A stretch of DNA of 64,000 nucleotides from Bacteroidota bacterium. Its GTDB lineage: Bacteria; Bacteroidota; Ignavibacteria; UBA10030; UBA8401. Below are positions 19,087 through 27,916 of the stretch, piece by piece (position 1 is the stretch's first letter; the number at the start of each line of letters is the position of its first letter). The notes under the pieces are model-generated. The model was not told the origin of the DNA. It saw only the letters and a program-made list of their open reading frames with translations, and did no database searches. Position numbers and translations under genes: made by a program. The stretch covers positions 1-64,000 of the forward strand of contig DATJPT010000013.1 of NCBI GenBank assembly GCA_035506275.1, written 5' to 3'.

Positions 19087-20001
19087 ATGACACAGTCCAA
19101 CTACACACGAAAAGAATTCATCAAGCTTCTCGGGCTGGGCGCCGGCACGCTCGCCCTGACGAAATTCAGCTTCGCTGATGAAAAGAAGTACGTGGCCAAC
19201 ATCGGATTCCAGCTTTACACGATCCGTTATGAACTGGAAAAGGACTTCGCCGGCTCTGTCCGCAAAGTAGCCGACATGGGATACATCGGCGTGGAAGCGT
19301 ATCCTCTCCCTTCAAATGTCACGCTCGAACAGGCGGCAAAGGTGTTCAAGGAATGCGGGCTGCAGGTGTTCAGCATGCACACAGCCCTGCCCGTCGGCGA
19401 CGAACGGGAAAATATTCTTAAAGCCGCAGAGGCATACGGGTGCAAAAACGTGGTCTATCCCGGATGGCCGGCGGGGCTCTCGCCGCACAGCGACGACTTG
19501 ATGAAACAGGTGGCCGAAATTTTTAAGACCGTCGACATCACGAAAAAGAAAGCCGATTTCTACAACGAGACAGGCGCATACTTCAAGAAGAAAGGGCTGA
19601 ATTTCGGGCTCCACAATCATTGGTGGGAATGGGAAAAATCAGACGGGATCGTCCCGTTCTATTATTTTTTGGAGCACCTGTCTCCCGACGTCTTCTTTGA
19701 GATCGACACTTATTGGGCGAAGACCGGCGGTGTCGACCCTGCAAAAGCGGTGCACGATTTCGGGAAGCGCGCCCCGTTCCTCCACATCAAAGACGGACCG
19801 GCAGTCAAAGGTCCCACAATGTATGCGCACGTTCCGGCGGGAAGCGGCACCCTGGATTTCCCTGCCATTGTCAGGGCAGGAGGAAAAAATATTCAGTGGA
19901 TGATCGTCGAATTCGACGAGTATGCAGGGAATATCTTTGACGGTATGCAGAAGAGTTACGCGTACCTGACAAAGAATGGATTGGCAAAGGGAAAAGTATA
20001 A
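19087..20001 (+). CDS. Sugar phosphate isomerase/epimerase-like TIM barrel with export-like leader
   Basis: This 304-residue protein has a strong ribosome binding site (AAAGGAG, six bases). The N-terminus TRKEFIKLLGLGAGTLALTK looks like a twin-arginine-type leader with an RK pair. The rest matches the xylose isomerase-like TIM barrel family (IGFQLYTIRYEL, GLHNHWWEW, FFEIDTYWAKTGG, FLHIKDGP), with His, Glu and Asp positions able to bind a divalent metal. Family members isomerise or epimerise sugars or inositols. The substrate is unknown; placement after the mannan genes suggests a periplasmic sugar. Confidence 0.8.
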   Translation: MTQSNYTRKEFIKLLGLGAGTLALTKFSFADEKKYVANIGFQLYTIRYELEKDFAGSVRKVADMGYIGVEAYPLPSNVTLEQAAKVFKECGLQVFSMHTALPVGDERENILKAAEAYGCKNVVYPGWPAGLSPHSDDLMKQVAEIFKTVDITKKKADFYNETGAYFKKKGLNFGLHNHWWEWEKSDGIVPFYYFLEHLSPDVFFEIDTYWAKTGGVDPAKAVHDFGKRAPFLHIKDGPAVKGPTMYAHVPAGSGTLDFPAIVRAGGKNIQWMIVEFDEYAGNIFDGMQKSYAYLTKNGLAKGKV

Positions 20002-20017
20002 AAGTAACTGACCGAAC

Positions 20018-20072
20018 AATAACGGAGGCAAATACGGGTTCCATGAGAGATTAGGCCCAACCGTTATTTTTC
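20018..20072 (+). terminator. Probable terminator after the mannan operon
   Basis: AATAACGG (20018-20025) pairs perfectly with CCGTTATT (20061-20068), followed by further T residues. The loop of about 35 bases is long but can fold further (GG with CC inside). Confidence 0.5.
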
Positions 20073-20103
20073 ATTATTCAAACACAAAACTTAATTGATT
20101 TTT

Positions 20104-21099
20104 ATGAAGGTGTTATTTATTGGCGGAACGGGGAATATCAGCACTTCCGTAAGCAGGCTTGCAGTCGCATGCGGCATCGATCTCTATTTACTTAATAGAG
20201 GAAAAAGAGGGACTGCCGTGCCGGGGGCCAAAGTGCTCATCGGCGATATTTCGAAGCCGGACGAAATGCGATCAATCCTCACGGACCATGCGTGGGATTC
20301 CGTGGTCGATTGGATCGCATATACGGTGAGCGATATCCAACGAGATTTCGAGCTGTTCAAGGGGAAAACGAAGCAATTCGTTTTCATCAGTTCTGCGTCG
20401 GCCTACCAAAGACCCGCCGCCTCCCCCTTCGTCACCGAATCGACGCCGCTGGCGAATCCGTTCTGGGAATACTCGCGGAATAAAATTGCCTGCGAAGAAA
20501 AGCTCATGTCTTTGTACAGAAGCGAAAGCTTCCCTGTGACGATCGTTCGTCCCTCGCTGACATACGATACCGTCATTCCGGTTCCGGTCGGAGGATGGAC
20601 CGAATACACGACGGTCGACAGGATCAAGAAAGGGAAGAAGATCATTGTCCACGGGGACGGTTCTTCTCTATGGACCGTCACTCATGCGGAAGATTTCGCC
20701 AAGGGATTCGTCGGTCTTCTCGCCCACCAGCAGTCCATCGGACATGCATTCCACATCACATCCGACGAGATCCTGACATGGGATCAGATCCATCAGGCGG
20801 TCGCCGAAGCGGTCGGACGGGAGGCGCATATCGTTCACATGGCGTCGGACTTTCTGGCTTCTTGCGACGAGGAATTTCGCGGAAGCCTTATCGGAGACAA
20901 AGCGACGAGCGTGATTTTCGACAACAGCAAGATCAAGCGGTTTGTCCCCGGATTTACGGCGACCATTCCCTTCCGACAGGGAATCAAGCGGACCATTGAC
21001 TGGTTCGAAGCAGACCCGTCGCGGCAGATCATCAAGAAGGAAACGAACGATATGATGGAAAGGATGATCGCCCAATATGAGAGGGCATTCATTTCGTGA
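20104..21099 (+). CDS. NAD-dependent epimerase/dehydratase family protein (atypical extended SDR)
   Basis: This 331-residue cytoplasmic protein starts at the ATG 20104; the TTG nine bases earlier is not needed. It begins with a nucleotide-binding Rossmann motif, VLFIGGTGNIS. The YxxxK motif is present in YSRNKIACEEKL, preceded by an SSASAYQR segment. The overall pattern resembles atypical extended SDRs related to UDP-glucose 4-epimerase. It could serve as a sugar-nucleotide epimerase or a sugar reductase; a GalE role beside galT is possible but not supported by diagnostic residues. The stop overlaps an alternative GTG of the next gene. Confidence 0.78.
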   Translation: MKVLFIGGTGNISTSVSRLAVACGIDLYLLNRGKRGTAVPGAKVLIGDISKPDEMRSILTDHAWDSVVDWIAYTVSDIQRDFELFKGKTKQFVFISSASAYQRPAASPFVTESTPLANPFWEYSRNKIACEEKLMSLYRSESFPVTIVRPSLTYDTVIPVPVGGWTEYTTVDRIKKGKKIIVHGDGSSLWTVTHAEDFAKGFVGLLAHQQSIGHAFHITSDEILTWDQIHQAVAEAVGREAHIVHMASDFLASCDEEFRGSLIGDKATSVIFDNSKIKRFVPGFTATIPFRQGIKRTIDWFEADPSRQIIKKETNDMMERMIAQYERAFIS

Positions 21100-21119
21100 T
21101 CACTTTTTTTGACCGGACA

Positions 21120-22310
21120 ATGACCATGATACCGAATCTCAGGCACCGCTTCCGTTGCATGCTGTTCCTTCAATTCCTGTTGATCATTGGAGTCATGGCC
21201 CAATCCCCCATCCCTCCAGAAGCAAAGCTGGAAAAAGTTGCAACAGGCTTTCTGCAGCCCGAAGGGCCGGTGTGGATCGACTCGCTCGGATTGTTATTGA
21301 GCGATATCGCAGGAAATAAAATCTACCGATTCTCCCCCGCCGACAGCACGCTGACGGTTTTCATGAACCCATCCGACAGCTCGAACGGCATGACCCTCGA
21401 CCTCCGGGGACGAATCATCCTGACACAGATGGGATTGCGCCGCGTCTCGCGCCGGGAAGCCAATGGAACGATCACTCCTCTCGTTTCAACGTACGACGGG
21501 AAAAGGTTCAACAGCCCCAACGATGTCGTCGTAAAGTCCGACAGCTCCATCTACTTTACCGACCCGGACTTCAACATCCCTCCGGGCGAAAAAGCTGAAT
21601 TGACGTTCAAAGGAATTTACAGGATCAGTCCGTCGGGCGTATTATCGTTGTTAGATAGTTCTCTCGACAAACCGAACGGAATTTGTTTCTCCCCCGACGA
21701 AAGCAAGCTCTACGTCAACGAATCGGCACAGCACAAGATCTACGTCTGGGATGTCGCGGGGGACTCGCTCGCCAACAAGAAATTATTCTATACGACGCCG
21801 TTATCGGGGTACGTTGATGGAATGAAAGTCGACCGCGATGGGAACATCTACTGCAGCGGGCCGAGCGGCGTGTGGGTCGTATCTCCGGCGGGAGTTTACC
21901 TGGACAGGATCGTCATGGAAACGCCTTCGAACTGCAACTGGGGAGATGCGGACAGAAAGACACTGTATATCACGGCGGGAAGCAGCCTTTATAGAATCCG
22001 GCTGGCGGCGACTACGAAGGTTCACGACCACGGTTCGCTTTTTCCGGAGTCACACAGATTAAATGCGAACTATCCTAATCCGTTCAACCCCGAAACAATC
22101 ATCAGCTATCAATTAACAGCCACCAGTTTCGTGAAACTGAATGTGTACGACCTCACGGGGAGGGAGATCGCCAGGCTGGTCGATGATGAACGGCAAGCGG
22201 GGGCGTATTCAGTCCGTTGGAACGCTTCCGGGCTTGCAAGCGGCACGTATTTTTACCGGCTGCAAGCGGGGAGCTTCGATGAAACAAAGACGATGCTCCT
22301 GTTGCGCTGA
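21120..22310 (+). CDS. Secreted SMP-30/gluconolactonase-like protein with T9SS sorting domain
   Basis: This protein of about 396 residues has a signal peptide ending at GVMAQ. The ATG at 21120 is chosen over the GTG at 21096, which would add a charged tail. The six-bladed propeller shows the metal-ligand motifs of the family: EGPVW, SPNDVV, KPNGICFSPDE and YVDGMKVDRDG. The last 80 residues form a type A T9SS sorting domain (NANYPNPFNPETIISYQL, then GREIARL and GTYFYRL), so the protein should be exported by the type IX system. The family hydrolyses sugar lactones. The convergent gene encodes a PQQ-type sugar dehydrogenase-like protein with the same type of tail, which could generate the lactone. 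Confidence 0.88.
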   Translation: MTMIPNLRHRFRCMLFLQFLLIIGVMAQSPIPPEAKLEKVATGFLQPEGPVWIDSLGLLLSDIAGNKIYRFSPADSTLTVFMNPSDSSNGMTLDLRGRIILTQMGLRRVSRREANGTITPLVSTYDGKRFNSPNDVVVKSDSSIYFTDPDFNIPPGEKAELTFKGIYRISPSGVLSLLDSSLDKPNGICFSPDESKLYVNESAQHKIYVWDVAGDSLANKKLFYTTPLSGYVDGMKVDRDGNIYCSGPSGVWVVSPAGVYLDRIVMETPSNCNWGDADRKTLYITAGSSLYRIRLAATTKVHDHGSLFPESHRLNANYPNPFNPETIISYQLTATSFVKLNVYDLTGREIARLVDDERQAGAYSVRWNASGLASGTYFYRLQAGSFDETKTMLLLR

Positions 22311-22332
22311 GCATCCTCCGTCAATCCCCCGA

Positions 22333-24006
22333 TCATTTCATCAGCACCATTTTTTTCACGTCGTGGAAATTTCCGGCGCTTAGTTCGTAGAAATAAACTC
22401 CGCTCGACAAATTCGCCGCATCCCATCGCACGGAATGATTTCCGGCCCCCTCTGTCTCGCTGACAAGGCGAGCAACTTCTCTTCCAAGCTCATCATAGAC
22501 CTTTAACGTAACAAAACTGTTCGCCGTTAATTGATAGCTGATGACCGTTGCCGGGTTGAAGGGGTTGGGGTAATTCTGATTCAGCGCGTAGGCCGAAGGA
22601 TGGTTCTGCTTTTCGTCCACACCCGCCGCCGTCCCTGTCGGCAAAATCACCTGCCATAATTTGGGAGAGTTATTGCTGTATTGTAATCCAGTTTCGACAA
22701 TATACAGAGTGTCTCCTACCATCTCGATGCCGAGCGGCGAATTGAACCCTGTTACAAGCTTTGTGACGTGTGCGATGTAACCGGTATCGTTCTTCGTCAG
22801 GGCAATTGCCATAAGATTCTGGCTGGTATCGTTCAGCGCCGTGATGAGAGAGCTGTTCGAAAAGCTGATGACGAACGCGTTACCTTTCAAATCGCCCGCG
22901 ATGATCGAATCCTTGTCGAACACGATGCCGTCGATCGAAAGATGCGGCGTGAACGTAGCATCCGTCGTGCCGAGCTGGTGGGCGTCCTTCACCGCTCCGG
23001 TCGTCGTATCGCGGAATTTGTCTGCGTCCGGACCGGCGTTTGGAATCGGTTCGGTGAATGTGATGCTGTCCGGCCGTGCCGGGTATGTCGAGTCTTCGCT
23101 GTAGGTGACGTACAAATTTCCTCCTCCCCAGGCGTTTTTACTTAGCAGCGGGTCCGTGTGTGGATCGTACGGGGTATATTGCTGGGGCGTGTTATCCCCG
23201 CCGATGCGCCAGGGAAAACCGTAATGATGTCCTTCACGAAGCCAATTGAGCTCTTCGGGGTCGTCGCGATCATCGGAATTCTCCGGACCAAACAGGTCCC
23301 CGTTCCCTGCGTACGCGAAGTCGAACGTATTGCGAATTCCCTCGGCAAAGAGATACCCGTTGGACCTGAGCCATTCCCGGTCATCCTGCAATAAAATATC
23401 ATGCCCGCTGATCGGCAATTTCCAGATGATCGATGTGAGGCCGGCTTCCCGGAAGCCATTGTGCAATTCACCGTGGTCGGTAGCCGCGCCGCTGTTGATG
23501 TAGAGCGAGTCGCCGGTAGGATTCAGGATAATCGCATTGACCCGATGGTTGTAGATGTTGCCGTACCTGTATCCGACAGTGCGGGCGATAACACTCCAGG
23601 TACGATTCTCGCTTCCGAGCGAGTCGGGAACTCCCTTAACGACCACAGCGGTGCCAATGACGCCGGTGGAGTCATTGCCGGTGAGATACATTGTACCGTC
23701 AGGGCCGAAGGTAATTCCTAGCGGGGCATTTACGCTGTCAACGGAAGGTTGATACACCGTCGTGAGCGTCGCCGAGCCGCCGGTTCCAAAATTGACGCGC
23801 TGAATAAGTCCGTTATTTTGAACGATGTACAGGCGATGCGAGACCGGGTCGCGCTTGATGCGGACGGAGTTGCTGCCGACGACCCCCAGTTGTTTGACCG
23901 AAATATCCGTGCGTCGTGATTTCGGCTGTGTGTGCAATGAGACGGCGTACAACAGCACGATGGCCGCGGTGAATGCGTGTTTTCTCCAAGTAGCGTCGAT
24001 CTTCAT
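22333..24006 (-). CDS. Secreted PQQ-dependent sugar dehydrogenase-like protein with T9SS sorting domain
   Basis: This 557-residue exported protein has a good ribosome binding site (AGGAG, eight bases). The beta-propeller resembles soluble glucose/sorbosone dehydrogenases (GSDH), with NHRVNAIILNPTGDSLYI and EGIRNTFDFAYAGNGDLFGP followed by ELNWLREGHHYGFPW. The C-terminal 80 residues are a T9SS type A domain (NQNYPNPFNPATVISYQL). Such enzymes oxidise aldoses to lactones using PQQ, delivering electrons to an external acceptor. It converges on the lactonase-like gene with 22 bases between the stops. Loss of PQQ binding in some homologues is known, so activity needs testing. Confidence 0.84.
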   Translation of the reverse strand: MKIDATWRKHAFTAAIVLLYAVSLHTQPKSRRTDISVKQLGVVGSNSVRIKRDPVSHRLYIVQNNGLIQRVNFGTGGSATLTTVYQPSVDSVNAPLGITFGPDGTMYLTGNDSTGVIGTAVVVKGVPDSLGSENRTWSVIARTVGYRYGNIYNHRVNAIILNPTGDSLYINSGAATDHGELHNGFREAGLTSIIWKLPISGHDILLQDDREWLRSNGYLFAEGIRNTFDFAYAGNGDLFGPENSDDRDDPEELNWLREGHHYGFPWRIGGDNTPQQYTPYDPHTDPLLSKNAWGGGNLYVTYSEDSTYPARPDSITFTEPIPNAGPDADKFRDTTTGAVKDAHQLGTTDATFTPHLSIDGIVFDKDSIIAGDLKGNAFVISFSNSSLITALNDTSQNLMAIALTKNDTGYIAHVTKLVTGFNSPLGIEMVGDTLYIVETGLQYSNNSPKLWQVILPTGTAAGVDEKQNHPSAYALNQNYPNPFNPATVISYQLTANSFVTLKVYDELGREVARLVSETEGAGNHSVRWDAANLSSGVYFYELSAGNFHDVKKMVLMK

Positions 24007-24273
24007 GGCTTCATCTCCTCTGCTCCGATGGAAAAGTTTCCTTCATCCAAACCAATGAATATTCCACGACGCGGATCAGTCATGGCAATAACCTGGAAGT
24101 AATGCAAGGCTTGCTGCGTTAAGGATTGTTTGAAACGATTGAGCTGGCTACAACAGCATAGCGAGATTGAGCGAGAAATGCAAATCCTTTTTGAGGGAAA
24201 AGCTCGCGCCCCGGAAGAGATCGCTTTGTTCTGAAGACGGACGCTGAGATCGAGAAGAATCTTGATCGAACGA
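24007..24273. other. Intergenic region without recognised features
   Basis: 267 bases lie between the GH105 and sugar dehydrogenase-like genes, both on the minus strand. Apart from the ribosome binding site of the latter, no promoter, hairpin or operator pair was recognised. Confidence 0.4.
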
Positions 24274-25350
24274 TTAACCTTTGCCGCTGCTCAATTCGTT
24301 GTACGCCGTTTCCATCATGAGAAAGAATGCCTGTCCCTCGGTAGCGGTGCCGGGATGGTCAAATTCCGGCGAGCCGCATACTCCCTGCACAAGTCCGAGG
24401 TCGTCAACCTTCGAATGAGCAGCAAGGCGCATCGTGTCGGCCTTTTCGCAGTAGCTCTTGTCGATCCATCCCCCTTGAATTCCTCGATAGATGGAATACG
24501 AAAGCATCTGGGCGAGATTGGTTTCAACAAATGAACGGGGATCGTCCACGATGTTATGGAACAAGCCGTCCCGTCTGATGTGTGCTAAGCATCCATCGAT
24601 AATATTTTTTGCATATCCGATCATTTTTTTCTTTTCCGATTGCATTGATCCGGGAAGAGCCCGAATCACTCTGGTGATGCCGGCTGCCGCCCAGCCGTTT
24701 CCGACACCCCAGCAATCCTTCCGAACAAAGCTTTGTTTCTCGCAGTCCCACATGTGGGAGAGAAGTCTCTTTTCGGGGTTCCAAAGAAGCCCATAAGCGC
24801 CGTCGATCTGCTTCACCGATTCTTCGTACTTTCCTGCCGCGGCCAGAAACGGCGGAAGCATATACATGATATCGCTCCAGACCTGAGGGATATTCGTGAA
24901 ATGATAGATGATCCCTTCCTTCGTCCGTGGCGCTTTTGTCATCACATACTCGACCAATTTATCAAACCCGCCCATCAACGTTTTATCCCCGGTCTTTTTT
25001 GCAGCCCACAAGACCGCTTCGCCGGGAGAGCAGGCATCGCTTAAGGCAAATTCCTCTCCCAGCATCGCAAGCCTTCCGTCCGGCGACTGGCGCAAAACGG
25101 CATCCTTGGCCATGAGGATGACGAGGTCCGAGTCCCCCGCCTCCAGCATCGCCTGCATGGCCACCCCTTGTTCCCATGTCGCCCGCTGCAGCGAGAGCAT
25201 TGCCCGTTTTACTTTCTCTGCCAACGGCGCGTCATTTGCCGGAAATATTTCACCGATCGGGTGACTACTCCGGTTTTCTCCGCGTGCGCCCGAGTAACTC
25301 AAAGCCGCCGTCGCTGCGGGAAGTCCCAAAAGAAAATTTCGTCTCTTCAT
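24274..25350 (-). CDS. GH105-like unsaturated glucuronyl/rhamnogalacturonyl hydrolase
   Basis: This 358-residue protein begins MKRRNFLLGLPAATAAL, a Tat-type leader, behind a perfect AGGAGGT ribosome binding site. The (alpha/alpha)6 barrel shows family landmarks of GH88/GH105: VWSDIMYMLPPFLA with the likely catalytic Asp160, WGVGNGWAAAGITRV, and a C-terminal GTATEGQAFFLMME. These enzymes hydrate the unsaturated uronic acid left by lyases. It lies downstream of the GH94 gene on the same strand. Pectin-directed genes (GH28, beta-helix, uronate-type MFS) lie further right. Confidence 0.82.
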   Translation of the reverse strand: MKRRNFLLGLPAATAALSYSGARGENRSSHPIGEIFPANDAPLAEKVKRAMLSLQRATWEQGVAMQAMLEAGDSDLVILMAKDAVLRQSPDGRLAMLGEEFALSDACSPGEAVLWAAKKTGDKTLMGGFDKLVEYVMTKAPRTKEGIIYHFTNIPQVWSDIMYMLPPFLAAAGKYEESVKQIDGAYGLLWNPEKRLLSHMWDCEKQSFVRKDCWGVGNGWAAAGITRVIRALPGSMQSEKKKMIGYAKNIIDGCLAHIRRDGLFHNIVDDPRSFVETNLAQMLSYSIYRGIQGGWIDKSYCEKADTMRLAAHSKVDDLGLVQGVCGSPEFDHPGTATEGQAFFLMMETAYNELSSGKG

Positions 25351-25490
25351 GATCCGACCTCCTGTTGACCTTCAACGCGAAGAACCTTCTCCTGGAAGGA
25401 AAGAAGCTGCTCACCTTGAAAGATGAACTACACAGCAGCAGAACCTTCCTTTAGACTGGACCGCGTTCAAGAAAAAGATCCTGTTTCCGA

Positions 25491-27887
25491 TCACCTCCCC
25501 ATCGTGACAAGCACTTCGTTCGAATCTTTCATCTGATCGATAGGAATGAAGCTCCCCTGGATCTCCTTCCCGTTGACCGTCATCCCCTTTACCCCTTTTT
25601 GGACTCCGCTGCCGTTCTTGATGACGATGGAAAAGCTCTTCTTCCTGAACTTTCGGGAGATTTTTATTTCCTTCCAATCGGACGGGATGCACGGGTCGAT
25701 CTTCAGTCCGTTGTATCCAGGCTGGATGCCGAGAATGTACTGTGTGGCGGTGTAATACGCCCACGAAGCGCTGCCGCTCAGCCACGGGAGGCGCGACGCG
25801 CCGTAACGCGGACTGTATTTGCTGTTGGTGAATTGGCAATAGACGTACGGTTCGATGCCGCGGACCTCCGCCTTCGTGTTGTACGCTGAAGGCATGAATT
25901 TCCTGTAATACTCGTAGGCCCGGTTTCCTCTTCCCAGCATCGTCTCCGCAATGATCGCCCAGCCTTGCGTGTGGCAAAAGATCGAACCGTTCTCTTTCAT
26001 TCCCTTATTGAACAGGACCGCCTTGATGACCTTCGGGTCGGTTTTCTCTACAGGGGGATCGCAGAGCATAAGGCCGTACTCGGTCGAAAGGCGCTTATTG
26101 ACGACGTCCATCAACCCTACCGCGCGCTCCTCGGTAAGATGCCCGCTGTAGACTGCCCACGGCTGCGGCTCCAGAAAAATCGAGGCCTCGTTGTTTTCTT
26201 TCGAGCCGAATTTCAAACCGTCGGCGCGGTATGCCCGAAGATACCATTCTCCGTCCCAGGCATGCCGTTCGAGGTTTTCGTCGAGTGCCGTCAAACAGCC
26301 CATAGCCCAGGCGACCTCGTCCGTCTTCTTCAGCATGCTGCAAATCTCGGTATATTCCTTCAGAGCATAACGAAGCTGGAAGGCGACAAAGGTCGTCTCT
26401 CCATCATGCCCAAGCTGCAGACAATCGTTCCAGTCCGCCGAGAGTCCGCACGGGAAGCCATGCGAACCGGACCGATCAAGGTTGAATTGAATAGCCCGCC
26501 GCAGATGACCGACCACGGTGTCATCTCCCTTATCGGCGTACGGGAGCACTTTGCCGTAGAACGCCATATCCCCCGTTTCCTTCACGTACGCCGGAATCGT
26601 GTTGAAGAGCCACAAGCAGTCGTCGGAGCGGTATTCTTTTTCGGCAGGCAGCTTCTCGCTTCCGGGTCTATGGGCGAATGGCTTGACAACCGGCATCGCA
26701 CCGCCAGTTGACGCCTGCCCCGTGATCATGAGTTCCAGCCGCTCTTTCACTTCGTCCGGAATTGTGTGAAGAACGCCGAGCATGTCCTGGACAGTATCGC
26801 GGTATCCGAGTCCATCACGCTCGCCGGTATAGACCAGGCTCGCAGCGCGCGACCACGCGTATGTGATAAGGGAGTTGTACGGGTTCCACATGTTCAGCAT
26901 GCTGTTGAATTCTTTATCCGGAGTCTCGGCGGTCATTCCCTGCAGCCTCGAGTGCCAATATTCTTTCAGCTTCCTGAATTCAGCTTTGACTTTGCCGGGA
27001 TCTCCAAATTCTCCGAGCGCTTTTTTCCCTTCCGTCCCGGCTGCGCCGATTCCCATCAGGATCACCACTTCCTTGGATTCGCCGGGCCGAAGCTCAACCT
27101 CTGCCTGAAGCGTACCGCAGCCGTTGTCGCCGACTGACTTCGAATTCCTGCACCGTCCTTCCTCGACGACGATCGGGTTAGCATAGGTCCGGTACGGGCC
27201 GAGGAAAACCTCCCTGTCCGTATCGAACCCTTTGATGTCGGCTCCCGCCAATGCAAGAAACGTATGCCGTGCCTGCCCGTCGTCCTCGAAATGATCGGGG
27301 CGCACAGGCATGTTGACATTGGTCCCATGGTCGATGATATCATCAACGACATCCATCTTCGAAATGAATTGGGAGTACTGAAGATTGATCATGTCCTGGG
27401 ATAAGTTCCAGTTGTTCGCGTACTCGACGTACGTGAACAAACTCAATTCCCGTTTCTTCGAATCGTTGTTGGTGATCCTGAGGAGCCAGCATTCGCAGGT
27501 TCGTCCGAGCGGAACAAAGAAGAGCGTTTCGGTCTTGATGGATGAATACTCCGAAGCGATCTTCGTGTACGCCGTTCCGTGGCGGCATTCCGACGTATAG
27601 CGCGCCAGCGGTTTCCCCACCGGCTGCCAGGAGGTCGACCAGAAATCTTTGCTTTGTTTGTCGTGAAGATAAACATAACGCCCCGGCTGGTCCATCGGAA
27701 TAACGTTGAAACGGAGCCGGGTGAAACGGCCCTGCGCGGCGGATTTATAGAAGCTGTATCCGCCGGCATTGTTGGTGATGATGGCGCCGTATTCTGTGGA
27801 GCCCAAATAATTGCTCCATGAACGGGGAGTGTCGGGCCGTTCTACGACATACTCCTTGTTGAGGTCGTCGAAATATCCGAATTGCAT
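25491..27887 (-). CDS. GH94 disaccharide phosphorylase (not of the classical cellobiose phosphorylase motif)
   Basis: This cytoplasmic enzyme has about 798 residues; the ATG at 27887 has AAGGA seven bases upstream. GH94 hallmarks include YLGSTEYGAIITNNAGGYSF, GLGYRDTVQDMLG and the catalytic Asp in LSADWNDCLQLGHDGETTF. The last motif differs from the classical cellobiose phosphorylase form ([20 protein letters not shown]) carried by the second GH94 in this window. The N-terminal half looks more like cellobionic acid or chitobiose phosphorylases, recalled by eye. With the secreted dehydrogenase and lactonase nearby, an aldonic-acid disaccharide is an attractive substrate, as yet unproven. It follows GH130_2 by 29 bases. 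Confidence 0.88.
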   Translation of the reverse strand: MQFGYFDDLNKEYVVERPDTPRSWSNYLGSTEYGAIITNNAGGYSFYKSAAQGRFTRLRFNVIPMDQPGRYVYLHDKQSKDFWSTSWQPVGKPLARYTSECRHGTAYTKIASEYSSIKTETLFFVPLGRTCECWLLRITNNDSKKRELSLFTYVEYANNWNLSQDMINLQYSQFISKMDVVDDIIDHGTNVNMPVRPDHFEDDGQARHTFLALAGADIKGFDTDREVFLGPYRTYANPIVVEEGRCRNSKSVGDNGCGTLQAEVELRPGESKEVVILMGIGAAGTEGKKALGEFGDPGKVKAEFRKLKEYWHSRLQGMTAETPDKEFNSMLNMWNPYNSLITYAWSRAASLVYTGERDGLGYRDTVQDMLGVLHTIPDEVKERLELMITGQASTGGAMPVVKPFAHRPGSEKLPAEKEYRSDDCLWLFNTIPAYVKETGDMAFYGKVLPYADKGDDTVVGHLRRAIQFNLDRSGSHGFPCGLSADWNDCLQLGHDGETTFVAFQLRYALKEYTEICSMLKKTDEVAWAMGCLTALDENLERHAWDGEWYLRAYRADGLKFGSKENNEASIFLEPQPWAVYSGHLTEERAVGLMDVVNKRLSTEYGLMLCDPPVEKTDPKVIKAVLFNKGMKENGSIFCHTQGWAIIAETMLGRGNRAYEYYRKFMPSAYNTKAEVRGIEPYVYCQFTNSKYSPRYGASRLPWLSGSASWAYYTATQYILGIQPGYNGLKIDPCIPSDWKEIKISRKFRKKSFSIVIKNGSGVQKGVKGMTVNGKEIQGSFIPIDQMKDSNEVLVTMGR

Positions 27888-27916
27888 TGTCAATTCCTTG
27901 AAGAAAATTCTTTTCG

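Noticed and set aside
20104..21099. Assignment as GalE
   Set aside because: It sits in the right neighbourhood, but only general SDR motifs are visible and the protein looks atypical, so the symbol was not given.
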